Shown: positions 1 to 10,776, counted from the first letter of the stretch. The stretch is DNA of 64,000 nucleotides from Vreelandella andesensis (GCF_003989795.1 NZ_RZHG01000028.1:165460-229459), one strand, 5' to 3'. The notes: a model not told the origin generated them from the sequence alone. Program-made: numbers and translations.

Positions 1-80
1 CTAATCAAGTGCAGAATATCGCCATCCAACTGGTCGATACGTTGACGTAAGTCGTCTAAATTAACCGGCGTATCGGACAT
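1..80 (-). CDS. pheA: Chorismate mutase / prephenate dehydratase (P-protein), N-terminus only
   Basis: The gene runs off the left edge, so only about 26 codons are visible, read leftward from an ATG at 80-78. The peptide begins MSDTPVNLDDLRQRID, which fits the start of the chorismate mutase domain of PheA (the LR..ID..D..I..L helix). PheA makes phenylpyruvate from chorismate in phenylalanine synthesis. It starts 5 bases after the serC stop, so the two are probably cotranscribed. The serC-pheA order is common in gammaproteobacteria and supports the call. The dehydratase and ACT parts are outside the window and cannot be judged. Confidence 0.8.
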   Translation of the reverse strand, partial: MSDTPVNLDDLRQRIDQLDGDILHLI

Positions 81-85
81 TGTGG

Positions 86-1189
86 TTAGCCTCTTCGTTG
101 TTCAAAGTCCGCCATAAAGGCGGTTAACTCATCAACAGCCTCTTCAGGCACCGCGTTATATAAACTGGCACGCATGCCGCCAACACTGCGATGCCCCTTC
201 AGATTAAGCAGCCCCGCCTCGTCAGCTTCTTGCAAGAACACACTGTCTAAGCTGGCATCGGCCAGCACAAACGGAACATTCATGCGAGAACGATTACGAC
301 TGGCAATCGGGTTAGAATAAAAATCGCTGGCATCGATAGCGGCGTAAAGCTTCTGCGATTTGCGATGGTTAATAACATCCATCGCCTCTAACCCACCGAT
401 ATCGTCTTTTAACCACTGGAAAACGAGGCCTGCCAAGTACCATGCAAACGTTGGCGGCGTGTTTACCATAGAACTGGCGTCTGCAAGCAGTTGATAGTCA
501 AATAAAGACGGGATAGAGCTAGGCGCTTTGCCAACTAAATCATCACGAACAGCAACCAGCGTTAGGCCAGCTGGACCGATGTTCTTTTGAGCACCCGCAT
601 AAATCACTCCAAACTGCGTCACATCGATAGGGCCAGATAAAATATTTGATGACATATCACAAACCAGCGGTACATCTTTGCCATCCGCACGCTGAACCCT
701 TGGCGTGTAGTCGAATTCTAAGCCACCGATGGTTTCGTTCGAGGTGTAGTGCAAGTAGGCAGCATCGGTGCTAATCGACAGTGCATCTTCCTTGGGAACC
801 GCCGTATGGCCGTTGGCCTCGCTACTCGCTGCCACGTGACAGTTGAAACCCAACCGCCGAACTTCACTGATCGCTTTTTTGCCCCAAATGCCCGTTTGGA
901 TAAAATTAGCGCTCCCCCCTTGCCCCAGCAAGTTCATCGGCAGCATAGCGAACTGCATGCTGGCACCGCCCTGCAAGAAAAGCACTTTGTAGTTACTGGG
1001 AATACCCAGTAAATATCGCAGGTCAGCTTCTGCACGGTCCGCAATAGCGACAAATTCGTCGCTACGGTGGCTCATCTCCATGACAGATAAACCGCGCCCT
1101 TGATAATCCAGTAGTTCATTTTGCGCACGCTCAAGCACGGCGACAGGCAGGGCCGCTGGCCCTGCACAAAAGTTATAATGACGTGTCAT
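86..1189 (-). CDS. serC: Phosphoserine aminotransferase
   Basis: SerC is the PLP enzyme that makes O-phosphoserine from 3-phosphohydroxypyruvate, and it also acts in pyridoxine synthesis. The protein (367 aa) begins [15 protein letters not shown], the family's typical start, and carries the PLP-lysine region with [12 protein letters not shown] (the K is the Schiff-base lysine) and [14 protein letters not shown] near the C-terminus. A longer frame opens 30 bases upstream, but the start at 1189 matches the family and has purine-rich sequence upstream. The first 17 bases overlap the end of gyrA, and pheA follows after 5 bases. The protein looks complete, of normal length (about 360 aa in the family). 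Confidence 0.95.
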   Translation of the reverse strand: MTRHYNFCAGPAALPVAVLERAQNELLDYQGRGLSVMEMSHRSDEFVAIADRAEADLRYLLGIPSNYKVLFLQGGASMQFAMLPMNLLGQGGSANFIQTGIWGKKAISEVRRLGFNCHVAASSEANGHTAVPKEDALSISTDAAYLHYTSNETIGGLEFDYTPRVQRADGKDVPLVCDMSSNILSGPIDVTQFGVIYAGAQKNIGPAGLTLVAVRDDLVGKAPSSIPSLFDYQLLADASSMVNTPPTFAWYLAGLVFQWLKDDIGGLEAMDVINHRKSQKLYAAIDASDFYSNPIASRNRSRMNVPFVLADASLDSVFLQEADEAGLLNLKGHRSVGGMRASLYNAVPEEAVDELTAFMADFEQRRG

Positions 1190-3902
1190 TGGTTCCCGGT
1201 TCCTGTTCGCCATCGTCAATGTTGCCTAGCTCGCCAGTCTCATCTAAATCTGGCTCAACTGCATCAGACTCAAATGCGTCGATTTCGGCAGGCTCGTCCA
1301 CGCGGACAGTTTTAACTAATTTTTCTTCTTTACCCAGGCGAATCAGCATTACCCCCTGAGTATTACGCGAGGTCGTTGACACTTCTTCAACCCGAGTCCG
1401 AACCAACGTGCCACGGTCGGTAATCAGCATCATTTCGTCGCTGTCGTAGATCTGCATTGCTGCAACCAACGCGCCGTTACGTTCGCTGGTTTGCATAGCG
1501 ATAACACCTTGGCCACCACGACCGCGCAACGGGAATTCTTCCAGGCGCGTGCGCTTACCAAAGCCATTCTCACTCGCCGTGAGAATATAGATCTGGCCTT
1601 CTGCTTGAGCATTCTCGACCGAGACAACCTGCGTATCAGCGTTTGCATCGGCGTCATCTTCAGCGTCAATTTGCTGGCTCTTCGGAATGATCAAGCTGAT
1701 GACTTCCGCGTTACCCGCTAGACGCATACCGCGAACACCCCGGGCAGTACGACCCATAGCGCGCACGTTCCCTTCTTCAAAACGGATCGCCTTACCGTTA
1801 GAGGAAAGCAACATGGCATGATCAGAGCCGGACGTAATAGCAGCACCTACTAAACGGTCGCCCTCTTCCAAATCAATGGCAATCAAGCCAACACTACGCG
1901 GACGGGAGAACTGCTCAAGACTGGTGCGCTTAACGGTGCCTTTCGCGGTTGCGAAGAAAATGTAGTGTTCAGGGTCGTAGTCACGTACCGGCAGAATAGC
2001 GTTAACGGCCTCGCCTTCTTCAAGCGGCAGCATATTGACTAGCGGCTTACCTCGCGAACCCCGACTAGCATTCGGCATTTCGTACACTTTCAGCCAATAC
2101 ACCTTGCCACGGTTAGAGAATAGCAGCACGGTGTCATGGGTAGAGGCCACCAGCAGGTGCTCAATAACGTCTTCATCCTTCATTGCGGTAGCTGACTTAC
2201 CGCGTCCACCACGGCGCTGGGCTTGATAATCAGACAACGGCTGTGTCTTGGCATAGCCTGAGCGGGAAACGGTGACCACCATGTCTTCTTCTGCGATCAA
2301 ATCTTCAATCGACAAATCAAGGTGGCTAGCCTGAATTTCCGTGCGGCGATCGTCGCCATACTGCTCACGCACGGCATGCAACTCTTCCCGAATCACCTCC
2401 ATTAAGCGATCCGGAGAGGCCAAGATGATGGTGAATTCCGCTATTTTCTCAAGAATAGACAGGTATTCTTCTAACAGCTTTTCAGTTTCAAGCCCCGTTA
2501 AGCGGTGCAGACGGAGTTCGAGAATTGCCTGGGTCTGCGCGGGTGACAGACGATATTCCGTCGCTGCCGTGTTTAGACCAAACCCTTCCTCCAGTTCTTC
2601 TGGCTTGCAAGAGGTTGCACCGGCGCGTTCCAGCATGGCGGTAACTTGGCCAGGCTTCCACGTTTTGGCCAACAGCTTTTCGCGGGCTTCCGCAGCATTG
2701 GGGGATGCTTTAATTAGCTCAATAACTTCATCAATATTGGAGATAGCAACTGCCAAACCTTCCAATAAGTGACCGCGCTCACGGGCTTTTTTCAATTCAA
2801 ACAGGGTGCGGCGTGTAACAACTTCGCGACGATGGCGAATAAACGCCTCAAGCATCTCTTTTATGTTGAGCGTGCGAGGCTGTCCGTTTTCAAGCGCCAC
2901 CATGTTAATACCAAACACATTCTGCAACTGTGTTTGCGCAAACAAGTTGTTGACGACGACATCACCCGACTCGCCTCGCTTAATCTCGATCACCACGCGA
3001 AGGCCATCTTTATCCGACTCATCGCGAAGCTCAGCAATACCTTCGATTTTCTTCTCTTTTACCAGCTCAGCGATTTTCTCGATCAATCGCGCTTTGTTCA
3101 CCTGGTAAGGCAACTCAGTGATAATAATGTGATCTCGACCACTCTTATCATCATGCTCAATGGTGTGACAGGCACGCACATAGATACGCCCACGCCCCGT
3201 GCGGTAAGCGTCTAAAATTCCCGCACGACCATTGATAATGCCACCCGTGGGGAAATCCGGCCCAGGAATGTGCTGCATCAGATCATCAACAGTGAGCGTA
3301 TAATCATCAATTAACGCAAGACAACCATCAATTATTTCCCGCATGTTATGGGGCGGGATATTAGTAGCCATGCCAACCGCAATCCCTGATGACCCATTGA
3401 TTAGCAGGTTAGGAACTTTGGTTGGCAGCACGGCGGGTATGCGTTCAGTACCGTCGTAGTTATCGACCCAATCGACGGTGTCTTTTTCCAGGTCAGCGAG
3501 TAGCTCGTGGGCGAGGCGCGCCATGCGCACCTCGGTGTAACGCATAGCGGCCGCGTTATCACCGTCAATGGAACCAAAGTTCCCCTGACCATCCACCAGT
3601 ACGTGGCGCATGGAAAAGTGCTGGGCCATACGAACGATTGTGTCATAGACCGCACTATCACCGTGCGGATGGTATTTACCGATGACATCGCCGACGACGC
3701 GCGCCGACTTCTTGTACGGTTTATTCCAATCGTTGCTCAACTCATGCATGGCAAAAAGCACACGCCGGTGAACAGGCTTGAGGCCGTCACGCACATCGGG
3801 AAGAGCGCGACCGATAATGACACTCATCGCGTAGTCGAGGTACGACTGTTTAAGCTCGTCTTCAATATTGACGGGCAAGATTTCTCTGGCGATGTCACCC
3901 AT
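1173..3902 (-). CDS. gyrA: DNA gyrase subunit A
   Basis: GyrA is the breakage-reunion subunit of gyrase, which introduces negative supercoils with GyrB. The protein is 909 aa, slightly longer than the E. coli form (875 aa). The catalytic tyrosine is Y122 in AAAMRYTE. The quinolone region [10 protein letters not shown] has S83 and D87, the drug-sensitive residues by E. coli numbering. The GyrA box of the C-terminal wrapping domain appears as QRRGGRGKS. The C-terminus is an acidic tail rich in D and E (about the last 40 residues), as in other proteobacterial gyrases. The end overlaps serC by 17 bases, so serC and pheA may be read from the gyrA transcript. Confidence 0.98.
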   Translation of the reverse strand: MGDIAREILPVNIEDELKQSYLDYAMSVIIGRALPDVRDGLKPVHRRVLFAMHELSNDWNKPYKKSARVVGDVIGKYHPHGDSAVYDTIVRMAQHFSMRHVLVDGQGNFGSIDGDNAAAMRYTEVRMARLAHELLADLEKDTVDWVDNYDGTERIPAVLPTKVPNLLINGSSGIAVGMATNIPPHNMREIIDGCLALIDDYTLTVDDLMQHIPGPDFPTGGIINGRAGILDAYRTGRGRIYVRACHTIEHDDKSGRDHIIITELPYQVNKARLIEKIAELVKEKKIEGIAELRDESDKDGLRVVIEIKRGESGDVVVNNLFAQTQLQNVFGINMVALENGQPRTLNIKEMLEAFIRHRREVVTRRTLFELKKARERGHLLEGLAVAISNIDEVIELIKASPNAAEAREKLLAKTWKPGQVTAMLERAGATSCKPEELEEGFGLNTAATEYRLSPAQTQAILELRLHRLTGLETEKLLEEYLSILEKIAEFTIILASPDRLMEVIREELHAVREQYGDDRRTEIQASHLDLSIEDLIAEEDMVVTVSRSGYAKTQPLSDYQAQRRGGRGKSATAMKDEDVIEHLLVASTHDTVLLFSNRGKVYWLKVYEMPNASRGSRGKPLVNMLPLEEGEAVNAILPVRDYDPEHYIFFATAKGTVKRTSLEQFSRPRSVGLIAIDLEEGDRLVGAAITSGSDHAMLLSSNGKAIRFEEGNVRAMGRTARGVRGMRLAGNAEVISLIIPKSQQIDAEDDADANADTQVVSVENAQAEGQIYILTASENGFGKRTRLEEFPLRGRGGQGVIAMQTSERNGALVAAMQIYDSDEMMLITDRGTLVRTRVEEVSTTSRNTQGVMLIRLGKEEKLVKTVRVDEPAEIDAFESDAVEPDLDETGELGNIDDGEQEPGTNDTSL

Positions 3903-4058
3903 GAAAGTCAGATCCTTTGCACTGCATTGGCACTGCGAGAGTTAAAAGCGCTTAAGTAAAGAGCCGCACTTGATACCACAACAAGGCGGCGCGCAGAGTC
4001 ATCACCATCATACCACTGCATAAGCACCATGGGCAGTCAGTGGTACCGGCATTGCGAT

Positions 4059-4493
4059 TTACCCTAAAAAGGCATCTTTATCGATCACAAGCCCCTCAAG
4101 CACTTCTCGCACCTCTCCTTCAATAGAAGCGGCCTTATTGGCCTTCATATCTAGCAGCACAAAGGTCAAATCTGCCTGGGCAACCAGGGTGCCGTCTTGA
4201 CGCACGATGCGATGGTGGCAAATTGCACTGCGTTCTCCCACATCGACAATACCGGTCATAATCTGCAAATCATCGTTTTGAACGGCAGCCGCTCGATAAT
4301 CAATATTCAGATTAACCACGACAAACGCTCGACCTGCCTGATGAAGCTGATTTATCAAACGCGGATGATCATCAAAAAAAGCCCAACGCCCCTCTTCCAT
4401 GAATTCAAGATAGCGCGCGTTATTTACGTGGCCGTAGCCATCTAACTGGTAGCCGCGCACTCGCAGCGCCACACTGGATATTGCTGTAGACAT
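4059..4493 (-). CDS. fadM: Acyl-CoA thioesterase of the hotdog fold, FadM/YbaW-like
   Basis: A 144-aa single hotdog-domain protein. It resembles E. coli FadM (YbaW), a long-chain acyl-CoA thioesterase, with VRGYQLDGYGHVNNARYLEF near residue 12, AFVVVNLNIDYR in the middle and a matching C-terminal E.EVREVLE stretch. The D-x(3)-HVNN motif holds the usual catalytic Asp of the YbgC/FadM group. The ATG at 4493 is preferred over an upstream in-frame GTG because AAGGAG lies 5 bases before it. It is monocistronic between gyrA and the divergent rdgC. Substrate preference cannot be read from sequence, so the symbol is by similarity. Confidence 0.8.
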   Translation of the reverse strand: MSTAISSVALRVRGYQLDGYGHVNNARYLEFMEEGRWAFFDDHPRLINQLHQAGRAFVVVNLNIDYRAAAVQNDDLQIMTGIVDVGERSAICHHRIVRQDGTLVAQADLTFVLLDMKANKAASIEGEVREVLEGLVIDKDAFLG

Positions 4494-4649
4494 AACCACT
4501 CCTTTTCTAAAATCTGTTAAGCATTAACAATCTCGCTCAAATCAAACACAAGTTTTAAACCAGTGCAACAACAAGGCAATCCCTTAAGGCGCTGGTAGGA
4601 AAGGCTTGGTTTCGCCATAATGTTCCACCTTTTTAATAGGATTGGTGAC

Positions 4650-5588
4650 ATGTGGTTCAAGCACCTGCATTTATACCGCCTTCACGGCGCCCCTGAGCTA
4701 GATAGCGAAACGCTGGAGAATGCACTCGACGAGCATGCAGCCAAGCCGCTAGGTAATGCGGATGCGCGCCGTTTAGGGTGGACAGCCCCGGCAGGTCGTA
4801 TGGGCAGTGGTCAGCGGCTGCATGAAATACAGGGCCATAGGTTATTGTCCGCCCTACGCCAAGAACGCTTGCTTCCTGCGTCTGTGGTTAAAGAGGAAGT
4901 CGATGAAAAAGTCGCTGATATCGAAGCCAGTGAAGGGCGAAAAGTAACTCGCAAAGAAAAAACTGCATTAAAAGAGCAAGTCACTGAGGAACTAATGCCC
5001 CGTGCCTTTGTTCGCAGTCAAAAAATCGATTTATGGTGGGATACTGGTCGTCAGCTAATCGGCGTCAACGCCAGCTCCCGCACACGTGCAGAAGATGTGC
5101 TGGATCTGCTACGCGAGACACTAGGTAGCCTGAAAGTGACGCCACTCACATCGCAAACACTGCCCATCCGAGCGATGACCCAGTGGCTGGGCGAAGCGGA
5201 TAGCCGCCCAGCTGATCTTCAGTTAGGGGATCAGGTTGAGTTAAAAGCGAAAGGTGATGACGGCGTACTGCGTGCTCGACAGGTTGATCTGGACAGTGAC
5301 GAAATCCAGCAACTGCTTGAAAGCGGACGTCAAGCCAGCAAGCTCGCGATAAGCCTGGAAGGTCGTTTAAGCTTTGTGCTACACGATGATCTGGCGCTGA
5401 AGTCATTGCGTTTTGGCGATGCATTAATTGAAGAAGCTGATCACGCAGATGATGGCGACGATGCGCTTGTTCGCTTAGAAACTGATTTTATTTTGATGGC
5501 GCAGGCACTGTCAGACGATATTCCCCGCCTGATTGAGTGGCTTGGTGGTGAAGTTCAGCGCGATGCTGCTTCTCAGCCAGACGTATAA
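4650..5588 (+). CDS. rdgC: Recombination-associated protein RdgC
   Basis: RdgC is a ring-shaped DNA-binding protein on the nucleoid that limits RecA loading. The 312-aa frame begins MWFKHLHLYRL, typical of the family, and contains conserved segments GWTAPAGRMG, ALRQERLLPASVV and RSQKIDLWWDTG and a final DDIPRLIEWLGGE. The frame is open 30 bases further upstream, but the start at 4650 fits the family and has AGGATTGGTG just before it. The length is near the usual 300 aa. The stand-alone gene is divergent from the thioesterase and is followed 56 bases later by the acyltransferase. Confidence 0.95.
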   Translation: MWFKHLHLYRLHGAPELDSETLENALDEHAAKPLGNADARRLGWTAPAGRMGSGQRLHEIQGHRLLSALRQERLLPASVVKEEVDEKVADIEASEGRKVTRKEKTALKEQVTEELMPRAFVRSQKIDLWWDTGRQLIGVNASSRTRAEDVLDLLRETLGSLKVTPLTSQTLPIRAMTQWLGEADSRPADLQLGDQVELKAKGDDGVLRARQVDLDSDEIQQLLESGRQASKLAISLEGRLSFVLHDDLALKSLRFGDALIEEADHADDGDDALVRLETDFILMAQALSDDIPRLIEWLGGEVQRDAASQPDV

Positions 5589-5644
5589 TTTCACCGTTAG
5601 CCTAGACCTATACTGTTTATTTCTGCCTATACCCAACGGATCGC

Positions 5645-6826
5645 ATGACTCATCACAACAACTTACTTAACGCAGACACCGCTAATGACCCCTGGGCTGA
5701 TATTCGCCCCTACATGGATCATGAAGTAGCCAATGTTCTCGAGCGCCTGTCGCATGATAGCGAGCTTTTAAACGCATTGACTCGCTTCAGGCTGCCGCGC
5801 ATGGCCAAGTGGGCACCTCCCGTTGCTCGCGCTCTGGCAGGTCATGCCATCCGTCGTGAAGTAAAGGGTGTTACATCAGTGCACGGCTTCCAGATGCGAA
5901 TTGCCAGCTACATGGAACGCATGATTCGCACTACCACGGATGCCTTCGAGGTTTCTGGGCTTGACAAGCTCGATAACGATAGCGCCTACCTCTTTATAGG
6001 CAATCATCGTGACATCTCGCTTGATCCTGCCTTCGTAAACTATGCCCTATATCTGGCTGGCCGCGACACAGTGCGTATTGCGATCGGTGACAATTTGCTC
6101 AAAAAGCCCTACGTCACGGACCTGATGCGCTTAAACAAAAGCTTTATTGTTCCGCGCAGCGCACGGGGCAAGCGTGCCATGTTGGCGGCGTACCAACAGC
6201 TATCGGCCTATATTCGTCACTCGATCACGGTTGACCAACACTCTATTTGGATGGCGCAGCGAGAAGGCCGTGCTAAAAATGGCATTGATCGAACCGAGCC
6301 CGCTATCATCAAGATGCTGACCATGGCCAGACGCAACGCCGAGAGAGATATGGTGTTTGGCGAGGCCATTGCTGAGTTAAAACTGGTGCCGGTATCGATT
6401 AGCTATGAATATGATCCTTGTGATTTACAAAAAGCACAGGAACTTCACGATATCGCTACCGAGGGCAGCTACACGAAAAGCGAATTTGAAGATATTCGCT
6501 CCATTGTGTCAGGCATTACTGGCCCTAAGGGTCGGGTTCAATTGCGATTTGGTAGCCCGGTAGGTGCTGACATGGCGACACCTGACGAAGTAGCAGCGGA
6601 AATTGATCGCCAAGTAATCGGTGGCTATCGCCTATACCCCAGCCACTACTTAGCATTGGAAGCACTTGGCGAATCACCAGAACTTATTGCCCGCAAAACG
6701 ATAACGCGTCAGGACAGGGATCGTTTTAACGCTCGGCTGGCCAGCATACCTGAAGCGTTGCGGCCTTATTGGTTGGCGCAGTACGCCAACCCTGTCAAAC
6801 ATAAGGCAGGGCGCCTCAGCCTATAG
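5645..6826 (+). CDS. PlsC-type (1-acyl-glycerol-phosphate) acyltransferase family protein
   Basis: A 393-aa protein with a lysophospholipid acyltransferase domain (PF01553 type) in its middle third. The acyltransferase signature appears as IGNHRDISLDPAFVNY at residues 118-133, with H121 and D127. The spacing is H-x5-D, one residue longer than the usual H-x4-D. A later block, REGRAKNG near residue 210, corresponds to the substrate-binding EG.R motif. About 80 residues precede the domain and a long helical-looking C-terminus follows, so it is larger than PlsC (about 245 aa). No clear membrane span is seen. Likely role is acylation of a glycerolipid precursor; the exact acceptor is unknown. Confidence 0.75.
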   Translation: MTHHNNLLNADTANDPWADIRPYMDHEVANVLERLSHDSELLNALTRFRLPRMAKWAPPVARALAGHAIRREVKGVTSVHGFQMRIASYMERMIRTTTDAFEVSGLDKLDNDSAYLFIGNHRDISLDPAFVNYALYLAGRDTVRIAIGDNLLKKPYVTDLMRLNKSFIVPRSARGKRAMLAAYQQLSAYIRHSITVDQHSIWMAQREGRAKNGIDRTEPAIIKMLTMARRNAERDMVFGEAIAELKLVPVSISYEYDPCDLQKAQELHDIATEGSYTKSEFEDIRSIVSGITGPKGRVQLRFGSPVGADMATPDEVAAEIDRQVIGGYRLYPSHYLALEALGESPELIARKTITRQDRDRFNARLASIPEALRPYWLAQYANPVKHKAGRLSL

Positions 6827-6863
6827 CGCTTGCTAGTACTGGAAGAAAAAGAACTAGACGAGT

Positions 6864-6923
6864 GAGTACGGAAAGAATGAGTCCGTAAAGAATGAGTAAG
6901 GAAAGAGTGAGCAAGGTAAGAGA
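6864..6923. repeat. Four degenerate 15-bp tandem repeats
   Basis: Four head-to-tail copies with period 15: 6864-6878 GAGTACGGAAAGAAT, 6879-6893 GAGTCCGTAAAGAAT, 6894-6908 GAGTAAGGAAAGAGT, 6909-6923 GAGCAAGGTAAGAGA. They begin 37 bases after the acyltransferase stop. The period is a multiple of three, but an ORF reading through it on the minus strand gives only a low-complexity peptide and has no coding support. Function unknown. Confidence 0.85.
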
Positions 6924-7059
6924 GCATGCTGAAAAACATAAATAAGCGCTGGCCAATGCCTTTTTGAACCCATGCTCAGCTGCAAAAAAAGTGCTATGGT
7001 CAAGGCATTCATTGGTCTCGCTTGAACATTCCTCAAGCGTGGTCTTAAGGAGAACTCTA

Positions 7060-7341
7060 ATGTCCGCAACAGAAATTCAAAAAACGCGCATTATCAATGA
7101 ACTGCGCGACTTTATCCGTAAGCTGCTTCAAGATCCAAAAATCTTAGAACAATCCCTGGCGATTGCGCGGCAGCAGTTAATCGAAGGCAATAACCAAGCA
7201 GTGATGGCCAAAATTGCTAACGAAATCTCCGATACGACAAGCGTCCATATTCCCGAAGACCCCGCTGAACATTCTGAAGCCGATAAACTTTTTCTGAAGC
7301 TTCTGCGTGAGGTCGTTCAGGAAGAACAGGGACTCTACTAG
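7060..7341 (+). CDS. Small uncharacterised protein (93 aa)
   Basis: I do not recognise a named family. The 93-aa product starts MSATEIQKTRII, is largely helical and charged, with no signal peptide or membrane span, and ends in a helix KLFLKLLREVVQEEQG. The start is set by TAAGGAGAA a few bases upstream of the ATG at 7060; the frame is open further left but without a ribosome site. It is followed by a terminator-like hairpin (7380-7413) and then by metG, so it is probably its own unit. It is likely a soluble cytoplasmic protein. The strong ribosome site and the gene-like composition support it being real. Confidence 0.7.
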   Translation: MSATEIQKTRIINELRDFIRKLLQDPKILEQSLAIARQQLIEGNNQAVMAKIANEISDTTSVHIPEDPAEHSEADKLFLKLLREVVQEEQGLY

Positions 7342-7379
7342 CAGAGATAAGTTGCTGTAAGTAGCATGTTGACGTTACC

Positions 7380-7413
7380 GGCGAAGCCCATCTCTACTTC
7401 GCCGTCTTTATTT
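7380..7413 (+). terminator. Likely rho-independent terminator after the 93-aa gene
   Basis: A 7-bp perfect stem (GGCGAAG at 7380-7386 with CTTCGCC at 7397-7403) closes a 10-base loop and is followed by GTCTTTATTT. Confidence 0.55.
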
Positions 7414-7442
7414 GCACTGCCTAACCGGAATTATCATTCACC

Positions 7443-9479
7443 ATGTCAAATACTGCCCCGCGCAACATTTTGGTGACAAGCGCGCTTCCCTATGCCAACG
7501 GTGCCATCCACCTAGGCCACCTTCTTGAATACATCCAAACCGACATTTGGGTGCGTTTTCAAAAAAGCCGTGGACAGCAGTGCTACTACGTATGCGCAGA
7601 TGACGCCCATGGCACCGCTATCATGCTGCGGGCTGAGCAGGAAGGCATTACGCCGGAAGCACTAATCGAGCGCGTTTCTCAGGATCATCAGGAAGATTTC
7701 GCTCGTTTTGGCGTGGGATTTGATAACTATCATTCCACCCATTCAGAGGAAAACCGTTACTTCAGCGAACTGATTTACACCCGCTTGCGTGACAAAGGAC
7801 ATATTGCTACCCGCGATATTGAACAAATGTTTGATCCGCAGAAAGGCTTGTTCCTAGCCGATCGTTTTATTAAAGGAACCTGCCCCAAATGTGGTGCCGA
7901 TGATCAATATGGCGATAACTGTGAGAAATGCGGCGCCACTTACACGCCTGCCGATTTAATCAATCCTGTTTCTGCTATTTCTGGTGCAACACCGGAAGTA
8001 CGCACTTCAACGCATTACTTTTTCAAACTGCCAGACTTTGCTGAATTTCTTCAGCAATGGATTGATGACGATCATGTCCAGCCACAAATTCGTAACAAAC
8101 TGATGGAGTGGTTCGAGTCGGGCTTTAATGAGTGGGATATCTCCCGCGATGCGCCCTACTTCGGCTTTGAGATTCCTGATGCACCAGGCAAATACTTCTA
8201 TGTCTGGCTAGATGCGCCTATCGGCTACTTAGCTAGTTTTAAAAACTTGTGTGACCGAGAAGGTATCGACTTCGATACTTTTTGGAAGAAGGATTCAAAA
8301 GCAGAGGTCTACCACTTCATTGGCAAGGATATTGTCTATTTTCATGCCCTGTTTTGGCCTGCCATGTTGCATGGTGCAGACATTCGCACGCCTACTGCGG
8401 TCAACTGCCACGGGTTCTTAACCGTAGACGGTGCCAAGATGTCTAAATCGCGTGGCACGTTCATCAAAGCTGCCACTTACGCTGAGTACTTAAATCCTGA
8501 GTACTTACGCTATTACTTTGCCGCTAAATTAACCTCCAAAGTAGACGATTTAGACCTTAATCTGGACGACTTTTCTGCGCGGGTTAATTCTGATCTGGTA
8601 GGTAAGGTTGTCAATATTGCTAGCCGTTGCGCGGGCTTTGTGAAAAAACTGGGTGGCGGTACGTTGGCGGAACACTGCGCAGAACCAAAAATGGTCGCCC
8701 GTTTTATCTCTGCTGGCGACGATATTGCTGACGATTTTGAGGCGCGTGAATTTAGCCGTGCCATGCGCAAAATTATGGAATTGGCCGACGAAGCCAATAC
8801 GTACATTGCCGACAAGGCTCCTTGGGCACTGGCCAAGCAAGATGACCATGATGCTGAGGTACTGGAAATTTGCTCAGTAGGCATCAACTTGTTCCGCCAG
8901 CTGATGGTCTATCTTGCCCCCGTAGTGCCAACAATGGCCGAACAGGCACGCGAATTCCTGAATATTGGTTCATTAGACTGGAGTAGCCGCCGCAACGTAT
9001 TGGTCAATCATCCAATTAACAAGTTCAAACCACTGATGACAAGGGTTGAACGGGATAAGATTGACGCTATGATTGAGGCTTCCAAGGAGGATTTAGTGGA
9101 AGAGGAGAAGCTAAAAAACACCCCAAAAGGACCATTAGCAGATGAGCCGATTGCGGCAGAAATCAGCTTTGACGATTTCGCCAAAGTTGATTTACGCATT
9201 GCCCGTATTGCCAAAGCGCAGTATGTGGAAGGTGCTGACAAGCTGCTTCAGCTTACGCTGGACTTAGGGGGTGAAACACGCAATGTCTTTTCAGGCATTC
9301 GCTCTGCTTACTCACCAGAAGCTCTTGAGGGTCGTTTGACGATTATGGTGGCTAATTTGGCTCCTCGCAAAATGCGCTTCGGTTTGTCAGAAGGCATGGT
9401 ACTAGCTTCGGCTAATAAAGAAGGCATTTACCTGCTCTCCCCAGATGCGGGCGCGGAACCAGGACAACGTGTCACGTAA
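7443..9479 (+). CDS. metG: Methionyl-tRNA synthetase
   Basis: Charges tRNA-Met and initiator tRNA with methionine. The 678-aa protein is the long, dimeric form: Rossmann catalytic domain with HLGH at residues 23-26, a zinc knuckle with C147, C150, C160 and C163, KMSKS at 332-336, an anticodon-binding helical domain, and a C-terminal tRNA-binding OB domain (about 570-678, [12 protein letters not shown]). Length and domain order match E. coli MetG (677 aa). It lies immediately upstream of the rsx operon, an order also found in pseudomonads, with a 107-base gap. Confidence 0.97.
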   Translation: MSNTAPRNILVTSALPYANGAIHLGHLLEYIQTDIWVRFQKSRGQQCYYVCADDAHGTAIMLRAEQEGITPEALIERVSQDHQEDFARFGVGFDNYHSTHSEENRYFSELIYTRLRDKGHIATRDIEQMFDPQKGLFLADRFIKGTCPKCGADDQYGDNCEKCGATYTPADLINPVSAISGATPEVRTSTHYFFKLPDFAEFLQQWIDDDHVQPQIRNKLMEWFESGFNEWDISRDAPYFGFEIPDAPGKYFYVWLDAPIGYLASFKNLCDREGIDFDTFWKKDSKAEVYHFIGKDIVYFHALFWPAMLHGADIRTPTAVNCHGFLTVDGAKMSKSRGTFIKAATYAEYLNPEYLRYYFAAKLTSKVDDLDLNLDDFSARVNSDLVGKVVNIASRCAGFVKKLGGGTLAEHCAEPKMVARFISAGDDIADDFEAREFSRAMRKIMELADEANTYIADKAPWALAKQDDHDAEVLEICSVGINLFRQLMVYLAPVVPTMAEQAREFLNIGSLDWSSRRNVLVNHPINKFKPLMTRVERDKIDAMIEASKEDLVEEEKLKNTPKGPLADEPIAAEISFDDFAKVDLRIARIAKAQYVEGADKLLQLTLDLGGETRNVFSGIRSAYSPEALEGRLTIMVANLAPRKMRFGLSEGMVLASANKEGIYLLSPDAGAEPGQRVT

Positions 9480-9494
9480 TTTAGAAGGCATGAA

Positions 9495-9522
9495 GGAGGG
9501 CAGAGTCTGGCTCTGCCCTTCC
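9495..9522 (+). terminator. Hairpin downstream of metG, possible weak terminator
   Basis: AGGGCAGAG at 9497-9505 pairs perfectly with CTCTGCCCT at 9511-9519 across a 5-base loop. No T-run follows, so termination would be inefficient or it may only stabilise the mRNA end. Confidence 0.4.
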
Positions 9523-9586
9523 CGGCGCTTAAGGTTCAACGAACACTCTAGCCAGATCCCCCTTTTTCAGCGCACAATACGCCGCT

Positions 9587-10168
9587 ATGAATGAACTCTT
9601 TCTAATTTTGATCAGTACTGCGCTGGTCAACAATTTCGTGTTGGTACAGTTTTTAGGGCTTTGCCCGTTTATGGGGGTTTCGAACAAGCTGGAATCCGCC
9701 ATGGGAATGTCGTTAGCGACGACGTTCGTGCTGACACTGGCGTCGGCCGCTAGTTATGTGGTCTATCATGGCTTGCTTGTGCCTTTGGATGTTACCTATC
9801 TTCGTACCATTAGCTTTATTGTTGTCATTGCCGCCGTGGTGCAATTTACCGAAATAATGGTGCGCCAACTCAGCCCCCTATTACATCAGGTGCTGGGGAT
9901 TTTTTTACCGCTGATTACGACTAACTGCGCGGTACTGGGTGTGGCACTTTTATCACTTAACCGCGAGCTTAGTTTCTTTCATACCATTCTTTATGGTCTT
10001 GGCGCTGCGCTGGGGTTTTCAATGATTTTAGTGCTGTTCGCAGCCATGCGTGAGCGATTGGCCAATGCTGATATACCGACCCCCTTTAGAGGTGCCGCCA
10101 TTGCGATGGTCACCGCGAGTCTTATGTCACTGGCCTTTCTTGGTTTTTCAGGTTTAGCGCAGGGGTAA
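9587..10168 (+). CDS. rsxA: Electron transport complex subunit RsxA/RnfA
   Basis: Inner-membrane subunit of the Rnf/Rsx complex, homologous to NqrE. The 193-aa protein has about six membrane helices and the conserved segments [18 protein letters not shown] (residues 15-32) and [14 protein letters not shown]. The cysteines in LGLCPF and TTNCA are the pair associated with the membrane iron-sulfur site in Rnf/NQR. It is the first gene of rsxABCDGE, and rsxB follows after 5 bases. The ribosome site before the ATG is weak. Confidence 0.95.
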   Translation: MNELFLILISTALVNNFVLVQFLGLCPFMGVSNKLESAMGMSLATTFVLTLASAASYVVYHGLLVPLDVTYLRTISFIVVIAAVVQFTEIMVRQLSPLLHQVLGIFLPLITTNCAVLGVALLSLNRELSFFHTILYGLGAALGFSMILVLFAAMRERLANADIPTPFRGAAIAMVTASLMSLAFLGFSGLAQG

Positions 10169-10173
10169 CCGCC

Positions 10174-10776
10174 ATGGGGGATGCATTTTCTTGGTGGGGC
10201 ATTCTTAGTGCAGTGAGTGTGTTGACCGGAATTGGAATAACGTTTGGCGCATTGCTTGGCATGGCCAGTGTGCGTTTTAAAGGTGAAGACAATCCACTGG
10301 TAGAACAAATCGACGCGCTATTACCACAAACTCAATGTGGCCAGTGCGGCTACCCGGGCTGTCGACCCTATGCCGAAGCAATCAACCAGGGCGATGCTTT
10401 GAATAAGTGCCCGCCCGGCGGCGAAGCAACTATTCACGCATTAGCAGACTTATTAGGCCGAGAAGCGGAACCGCTGGATGGCGAAGCAGCCACCGAAGAT
10501 ACCGTTGCGTTTATCCGTGAAGCCGAGTGCATCGGCTGCACTAAGTGCATTCAAGCGTGCCCAGTGGATGCCATTATTGGCGCGGCGAAGCAAATGCATA
10601 CGGTAATAGAGGACGAGTGCACAGGTTGCGATTTGTGTGTTGCGCCCTGCCCCGTCGACTGTATTGATATGCTGCCCAGAGGCAAACCACTCAGCCAGTG
10701 GCAGCCTGTTGTTAATATAGCGCCCTTAATCGCCAGCGATCGCCAGCCAACCAGGAGCCAACATGCCGGCCTATGA
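10174..10776 (+). CDS. rsxB: Electron transport complex subunit RsxB/RnfB (ferredoxin)
   Basis: Peripheral iron-sulfur subunit of Rnf. The 200-aa protein has an N-terminal membrane anchor (about 8-30), then a 4Fe-4S domain with C55, C58, C63 and C79 (CGQCGYPGC), and two ferredoxin-type clusters with cysteines at 119/122/125/129 and 149/152/155/159 ([24 protein letters not shown]). It carries electrons between RsxC and the membrane FMN subunits. Its end overlaps the rsxC start by 14 bases, indicating translational coupling. Confidence 0.96.
   Translation: MGDAFSWWGILSAVSVLTGIGITFGALLGMASVRFKGEDNPLVEQIDALLPQTQCGQCGYPGCRPYAEAINQGDALNKCPPGGEATIHALADLLGREAEPLDGEAATEDTVAFIREAECIGCTKCIQACPVDAIIGAAKQMHTVIEDECTGCDLCVAPCPVDCIDMLPRGKPLSQWQPVVNIAPLIASDRQPTRSQHAGL

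Noticed and set aside
3640..3660. Possible quinolone-resistance change in gyrA
   Set aside because: The residues at positions 83 and 87 are Ser and Asp, the sensitive state.
3507..3959. 150-aa open frame on the plus strand opposite gyrA
   Set aside because: It lies wholly on the antisense strand of gyrA's most conserved region, has no ribosome site and matches no family.
6854..7069. Minus-strand frame through the 15-bp repeats
   Set aside because: The peptide is low-complexity because of the repeat and has no ribosome site.
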